From the NCBI RefSeq assembly GCF_006912135.1, contig NZ_VIRS01000032.1, positions 21,260 through 85,259 of the forward strand: 64,000 bases of DNA, in the 5' to 3' direction. How positions within the stretch are numbered: the stretch's first letter is position 1; the number at the start of each line of letters is the position of its first letter. Positions 60,043 to 64,000 of this stretch are shown piece after piece. Source of the stretch: Cryptosporangium phraense (GTDB lineage Bacteria; Actinomycetota; Actinomycetes; Mycobacteriales; Cryptosporangiaceae). The translations under genes were made by a program, and so were the position numbers. The notes under the pieces were generated by a model. It was not told the origin of the DNA, did no database searches, and saw only the letters and a list, made by a program, of their open reading frames with translations.

Positions 60043-60261
60043 ATGACTACCAACCTCATCGACGCCGAGGCGCTCTTCGTGAGTGTTCTGCAGCCATCGG
60101 ATCTGCCGACCGCCGAGCAGGTGCGTGACGCGATCGCGGCCGTGCTGATCTCCTGCGGGGGAGCCGAGGAGTGCGCCCGCCGGCTGGCCGCCGAGTTCGG
60201 GGAGCACCCCGAGACGGCGGTGGCCCGAATGCAGTGGGCGATCCAGACTCTCGCTGCCTGA
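60043..60261 (+). CDS. small conserved-looking helical protein, unknown function
   Basis: 72 residues starting MTTNLIDAEALFVSVLQPSD. ATG 60043 follows CAGGAAGGGATC. The remainder (TAEQVRDAIAAVLISCGGAE, ECARRLAAEFGEHPETAVAR, MQWAIQTLAA) is a regular helical bundle with normal codon bias, and a hairpin terminator follows 23 bp after the stop. I recognise the DAEALFVSxLQPS start as common in streptomycete small proteins but know no function. Confidence 0.75.
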   Translation: MTTNLIDAEALFVSVLQPSDLPTAEQVRDAIAAVLISCGGAEECARRLAAEFGEHPETAVARMQWAIQTLAA

Positions 60262-60283
60262 GTTTCGTTCCCGGGTTCTCTCG

Positions 60284-60312
60284 GCCCCCGTGCGCTTCGT
60301 GCGTGCGGGGGC
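60284..60312 (+). terminator. hairpin terminator
   Basis: GCCCCCG (60284-60290) pairs with CGGGGGC (60306-60312) and the stem continues inward with two G-T pairs and CGC/GCG around a TTCGT loop. Tail TTCGTCGTTCC. It ends the 72-residue gene. The following 318 bp to the leader ORF (60313-60630) show no gene or clear promoter. Confidence 0.75.
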
Positions 60313-60630
60313 TTCGTCGTTCCGTCGTTTTCGTCGAACCGGTGACGGTGTGTATTCGTTGGTCGGAGGTACGGTGTGCACTTTCCGGGTCGTCCGGATG
60401 GATTCAGAAGCCGTACGTACGGACCGTGTGAAGGGCCGAGGAGAGTGGCAACCTGAAGGTGAACGGGGGGCGTCATTCTGGGGATTGGTCTTGCCGCCCG
60501 AGGTGCTACACACTGGTCACCCCGGCGAGACGCGACCGTCATGGACGGTGAGGAGCGTGGGGGGAATCCGTCCCCGCGGGAACAGCTTCGGGCCGCGTGT
60601 CGGCCTGTAGAACGAGGAGGTGCGGCGCCG

Positions 60631-60681
60631 ATGACGAATCGTGTGCACCGCAGGCCGCGGCATCGGGCGGCCGAGCGATGA
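60631..60681 (+). CDS. 16-codon leader ORF coupled to the GH15 gene
   Basis: ATG 60631 has a strong ribosome site, GAGGAGG at 60614-60620, and encodes MTNRVHRRPRHRAAER, an Arg-rich peptide. Its TGA (60679-60681) overlaps the ATG of the GH15 gene (ATGA), which itself lacks a good ribosome site. This looks like a translational-coupling leader. Arg/His content could allow regulation by stalling, which is inference. Confidence 0.45.
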   Translation: MTNRVHRRPRHRAAER

Positions 60682-62588
60682 TCAGTGGCGGTGGCTTCGA
60701 CCGGATCCGGGTGCCGGTGTCGGCGGACGCGCTGGCGTCCCGCTCACCGTTCCCGCCGATCGCGGACTACGGCTTCCTCTCCGACTGCGAAGTGATGGCG
60801 CTGGTCGCTCCCAGCGGGAACGTCGAGTGGCTGTGTCTGCCCCGGCTCGACTCACCGAGCGTGTTCGGCGCCGTGCTCGACCGGGACGCCGGCGGCTTCC
60901 GGCTCGGCCCGGCCGACAACATGGTGCCGGTCGACCGTCGGTACCTGCCCGGCACGATGGTGCTGGAGACGTCGTGGGAGTCGTCCGGCGGCTGGCTGAT
61001 CGTCCGCGACACGCTGCTGATCGGACCGTGGCACCACAACGAGGCGTTCTCGCCCACCCAGCGGCGCGCCCCCACCGACTACGACGCCCAGCACTGCCTG
61101 CTGCGGACCGTGCGGTGCGTGAAGGGCGAGGTCCAGGTCGTCATGGACTGCGAGCCGATGTTCGACTACGGGCAGCACCAGGCCCGCTGGTCCTACACCG
61201 ACCGGGGCTACCACCAGGGCCTGGCGACGTCGTCGAACGGGGAAGACAGCGGGCCGTCGCTGCGGCTCACCACCGACATGCGGATCGGGTTCGAGGGTGG
61301 CCGGGCGACGTCCCGGACGCTGCTCAAGGAGGGCGACGAGCGGTACGTGGCGCTGTCGTGGGCCTCGGTGGAGCCGCCGTACTCCTACGAGGACGCCAAC
61401 GCCAGGCAGACCTGGACCGCGCACCACTGGCAGCACTGGCTGGCCCGGGGCTCGTTCCCCGACCACCCGTGGCGGGGTCACCTGCAGCGCAGCGCACTGA
61501 CGCTGAAGGGGCTCACGTACGCGTCCAGCGGTGCGCTGGTGGCCGCGGCGACGACGTCCCTTCCGGAGACGCCCCAGGGCGAGCGGAACTGGGACTACCG
61601 GTACAGCTGGATCCGCGACTCGACGTTCGCGCTCTGGGGCCTCTACACGCTCGGGTTCGACTGGGAGGCCGACGACTTCTTCAACTTCGTCGCCGACGTC
61701 GCCTCGCAGGGCGACCTGCAGGTCATGTACGGGGTGGACGGTGAGCGGGTGCTCACCGAGAAGGTGCTCGACCACCTGTCCGGGTACGACGGAGCCCGGC
61801 CGGTGCGCATCGGCAACGGCGCGTTCGACCAGGAGCAGCACGACGTCTGGGGCGCCGTACTCGACTCGATGTACCTGCACACCCGCTCGCGCGACCGGCT
61901 CGACGACCGCACCTGGAAGATCATGCGGCGCCAGGTCGAGAAGGCGATCGAGCACTGGCGGGAGCCCGACCGGGGGATCTGGGAGGTCCGCGGGGAGCCG
62001 AAGCACTTCACCTCGTCGAAGGTGATGTGCTGGGTGGCGGTCGACCGGGGTGCCCGCCTGGCCCGGTTGCGGCAGGACTACACGCTCGCCGACGACTGGC
62101 AGAAGATCGCCGACGAGATCCACGCCGACGTGTGCGAGCGGGGCGTGGATTCGCGGGGCGCGTTCACCCAGCACTACGACACCGAGGCGCTGGACGCGTC
62201 GGCGTTGCTGTTGCCGCTGGTGCGGTTCCTGGCCCCGGACGACCCGCGGATCAAGGCGACCGTGCTGGCGATCGCCGACGAGCTGACGGTCGAGGGCCTG
62301 GTGCTCCGGTACAAGACCGACGAGACCGACGACGGGTTGCGTGGCGAAGAGGGCACGTTCGCGATCTGTTCGTTCTGGTTGGTGTCGGCGTTGGCGGAGA
62401 TCGGGGAGCTGGATCGGGCCCGGCAGTTGTGCGGGAAGCTGCTGTCGTTCGCGAGTCCGTTGGGGTTGTATGCGGAGGAGCTCGATCCGTACTCGGGGAA
62501 GCATCTGGGGAATTTCCCGCAGGCGTTCACGCATTTGGCGCTGATCAATGCGGTGATGCACGTGATCCGGGCGGAGCACGGAAACTAG
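60678..62588 (+). CDS. GH15-family glucosidase (glucoamylase/trehalase-like)
   Basis: 636 residues from ATG 60678. N-terminal beta-sandwich starts PPIADYGFLSDCEVMALVAP, NVEWLCLPRLDSPSVFGAVL. The (alpha/alpha)6 barrel has RNWDYRYSWIRDSTFALWGL, the catalytic acid in RGEEGTFAICSFW and the base region LYAEELDPYSGKHLGNFPQA. Actinobacterial relatives of this type hydrolyse trehalose or alpha-glucosides. No signal peptide, so cytoplasmic. The frame is open upstream to 60597 without a ribosome site; the ATGA overlap with a leader ORF supports the chosen start. Confidence 0.92.
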   Translation: MISGGGFDRIRVPVSADALASRSPFPPIADYGFLSDCEVMALVAPSGNVEWLCLPRLDSPSVFGAVLDRDAGGFRLGPADNMVPVDRRYLPGTMVLETSWESSGGWLIVRDTLLIGPWHHNEAFSPTQRRAPTDYDAQHCLLRTVRCVKGEVQVVMDCEPMFDYGQHQARWSYTDRGYHQGLATSSNGEDSGPSLRLTTDMRIGFEGGRATSRTLLKEGDERYVALSWASVEPPYSYEDANARQTWTAHHWQHWLARGSFPDHPWRGHLQRSALTLKGLTYASSGALVAAATTSLPETPQGERNWDYRYSWIRDSTFALWGLYTLGFDWEADDFFNFVADVASQGDLQVMYGVDGERVLTEKVLDHLSGYDGARPVRIGNGAFDQEQHDVWGAVLDSMYLHTRSRDRLDDRTWKIMRRQVEKAIEHWREPDRGIWEVRGEPKHFTSSKVMCWVAVDRGARLARLRQDYTLADDWQKIADEIHADVCERGVDSRGAFTQHYDTEALDASALLLPLVRFLAPDDPRIKATVLAIADELTVEGLVLRYKTDETDDGLRGEEGTFAICSFWLVSALAEIGELDRARQLCGKLLSFASPLGLYAEELDPYSGKHLGNFPQAFTHLALINAVMHVIRAEHGN

Positions 62589-63109
62589 GCGCGGTTCGGG
62601 TGTGGCCGGTGCCTCGGCCGCTTCGTTGCGTTGTTTCGACCGGGCGGCCGGGGCCGGGCAGTGCTGCTCACGGCCGCTCCGGCCGCCGGCAGCGCGGAGG
62701 GGCGGCCGATCTCCGCTACGTTCCCCCCGCGCTCTCCGCGACTTGACGGGATATCGGGGTTATTTCGAGCTCCATAAGCCCGGAAGGTCGTCGATCTGCG
62801 CGCCGGGCCGTACGGACACGCGGGATCGACGACTGCCGTAGCAAAACGAGATCGCGGTGCTGCGGAGGCACCCGGCCGTGGAGTTGCGTGGGCGGTGGAG
62901 CCGCCGGCTTGTGGAGCTTGTCGGGCCTGCGGGGCGGCAGGTGGGGCCACGGGGGTTCTGGGGCCGTCGGGCGGCAGCGGCGAGGCATCCGGTTGATCGG
63001 GGTACCGGCGTGGGATCGGCTGGATGCCCTCGGCTGGGCGGACGTCGGCGGGTTGGCGGGGTGCAGGGGACGGTGGATTGGCTGGGGCCGGGCCGGGTGC
63101 GAATGGAGC
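62589..63109. other. intergenic, no gene supported
   Basis: Several long open frames exist on both strands but all are Arg/Pro/Gly-rich, mutually overlapping and without recognisable domains. A patch at 62735-62775 is less GC-rich (TTGACGGGATATCGGGGTTA) and could hold a promoter, with TTGACG at 62743-62748, but no gene follows. Confidence 0.5.
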
Positions 63110-63385
63110 AATGGGGTAGCCAGGTTCCTCTTGCCGGGCGGGGCGGGGCGGGGCCGAGCCGAGGTGGACCGAGCCGAGCCGAGTCGGGCCGGGCGGGGTC
63201 GGGTGGGGCCGGGCCGGGCCGAGCCGAGGTGGACCGGGCCGAGTCGGGCCGGGCGGGGCCGGGCCGAGGTGGACCGAGCCGAGCGGGGCCTGGCGGGGCC
63301 GGGCTGAGGCGGGGAGGGGCGGGGCGGCGAGAGGCGGGGCGGGCAGAGGTGGGGTCGGGCCGGGCTCTGGCGGGGAGGGAGGCGG
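63110..63385. repeat. G-rich tandem repeats
   Basis: About 275 bp of GGGCCGGGCGGGG, CCGAGGTGGACCGAGCC and GTCGGGCCGGGCGG words in imperfect tandem. The plus strand is strongly G-rich with many runs of three or four G, so G-quadruplex formation is plausible. Open frames across it are low complexity and were not called. Between here and 63700 the sequence is GC-rich without clear signals. Confidence 0.7.
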
Positions 63386-63709
63386 CGGTGGTCGCTGACG
63401 GCTCAGCATCTGGCGCGGGTGCTCGGATGCCGCGACCGTCATCCGGTACAGCACGCGGGCGTCGGGTGACCGCCACCGGCCGTCGATCCTCCGGTGCGGC
63501 GGTCGCCCGGGCGCGGCCGGGCGGACGACCGGGCCGGCCTCCGCGAGCCTCCGGCGCGGGCAGGAGCAATCCGGCCGCCTGGGTCGGCGCGCGTGTCGGC
63601 GCCCGGCCGACACGGTGTAGCCCGGGCGGCGGCGGTGGGTGTACCGCGCCAGTGCTCAGCCCGCCGCCAACGCCCCGTCGCCCCACAACCCGTCCGCCCC
63701 GGACCCGGG

Positions 63710-64000
63710 CCTAGCAACCCTGCGGCCCAGCAACCCTGCGCCCCAGCAACCCTGCGCCCCAGCAACCCTGGGGCCCAGCAACCCTGAGGCCCTGGGGCCC
63801 TGCGGTCCCGCGCCCGCGGTCCGGAACCCCCACGGCCCACGGCCTGCGCCCCCCAGGCCTGCGCCCCCCAGGCCTGCGGCCCCGCGGCCTGCGGCCCTAC
63901 GGCCTGCGGCCCACGGCCTGCGGCCCTGCGGCCCTGCGGCCTGCGGCCCACGGCCTGCGGCCCTGCGGCCCTGCGGCCTGCGGCCCACGGCCTGCGGCCC
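63710..64000. repeat. C-rich tandem repeat arrays running off the window
   Basis: First block: CCCAGCAACCCTGCGG-type 16-bp units, about five copies, 63710-63785. Second block: GGCCTGCGCCCCCCA twice (63841-63870). Third block: CACGGCCTGCGGCCCTGCGG-type 37-bp units starting at 63912, 63949 and 63986 and continuing past the window end. No coding frame is convincing. Confidence 0.75.

Noticed and set aside
60290..60610. 106-residue plus-strand frame after the 72-residue gene
   Set aside because: Starts inside a terminator hairpin, has no ribosome site or recognisable features, and its codon bias is poor.
62585..63714. Several 280-340-residue frames on both strands near the right end
   Set aside because: Mutually exclusive, Arg/Pro/Gly-rich and spanning tandem repeats; no domain or start signal.
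63700..64000. CRISPR-like regular repeats
   Set aside because: Units are contiguous and of mixed short periods with no unique spacers, and no cas genes are present.
1..64000. tRNA, rRNA, replication origin, integrase or attachment sites
   Set aside because: Looked for by eye on both strands; no cloverleaf with a TTCGANTC arm, no rRNA-like stretch, no recombinase gene and no att-like direct repeats were found.

Overview
The window is 64 kb of very GC-rich DNA (GC in most third codon positions, many GTG starts, ATGA/GTGA overlaps between neighbours). An IdeR/DmdR-type iron box, a Zur box in front of a zinc-free L36 gene, an F420-type nitroreductase, a SigE-family sigma factor and actinobacterial-type XylA, MalQ and GH15 enzymes all point to a high-GC actinomycete chromosome. 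Genus was not determined. No rRNA, tRNA, CRISPR array, phage or plasmid gene was recognised. The only mobile element seen is a small MITE-like palindrome.

Layout. 1-1837: an SsuA/SsuC-type ABC importer, running off the left edge. 2111-4371: a small lipoprotein, a DoxX-like membrane protein and a disulfide-oxidoreductase-family flavoprotein. 4603-7047: xylose isomerase divergent from its ROK (XylR-like) regulator. 7037-9766: a GntR/TetR hybrid regulator divergent from a 14-TM drug exporter, with a perfect 12-bp palindrome between them. 9777-12470: an 897-residue Ala/Pro-rich membrane protein. 12680-13610: two small genes separated by a GC minisatellite; the second is Zur-boxed bL36. 13677-19271: a tight four-gene operon coding for two or three winged-helix-type subunits and a 1017-residue SMC-like ATPase. 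This MukBEF/Wadjet-like cluster has no nuclease gene and is the best candidate for an undescribed system. 19284-26744: M20 peptidase, a 1403-residue membrane protein and a GGDEF-EAL protein. 26853-27852: a broken TIR-WD40 gene.

27871-42941 holds a complete choline-to-glycine route split over two minus-strand operons: GMC dehydrogenase and betaine-aldehyde dehydrogenase (27871-30833, next to an IclR regulator), then glycine-betaine Rieske monooxygenase, sarcosine oxidase, dimethylglycine oxidase-like enzyme and a Rieske ferredoxin (37934-42941). Between them lie a flavin monooxygenase with a PucR-type regulator, a HAF-repeat protein, and an ArsR regulator with a small membrane protein and an MMPL transporter.

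43079-49596: HNH nuclease, Nudix hydrolase, SigE-family sigma factor with a membrane partner, DUF427 protein, HtrA-like protease, phosphoribosyltransferase and an amine oxidase. 49631-54028: dhaK-dhaL-dhaM, in which DhaM is fused to HPr and a full-length Enzyme I. 54080-56788: iron-boxed orphan FepC-type ATPase, F420-type reductase and cytochrome P450. 56785-56954: a MITE-like element inserted exactly in the CTAG shared by two convergent stop codons. 56951-62588: MalQ, SanA-like protein, a 72-residue conserved-looking protein and a GH15 glucosidase. 62589-64000: no convincing gene; G-rich and C-rich tandem repeats fill it.
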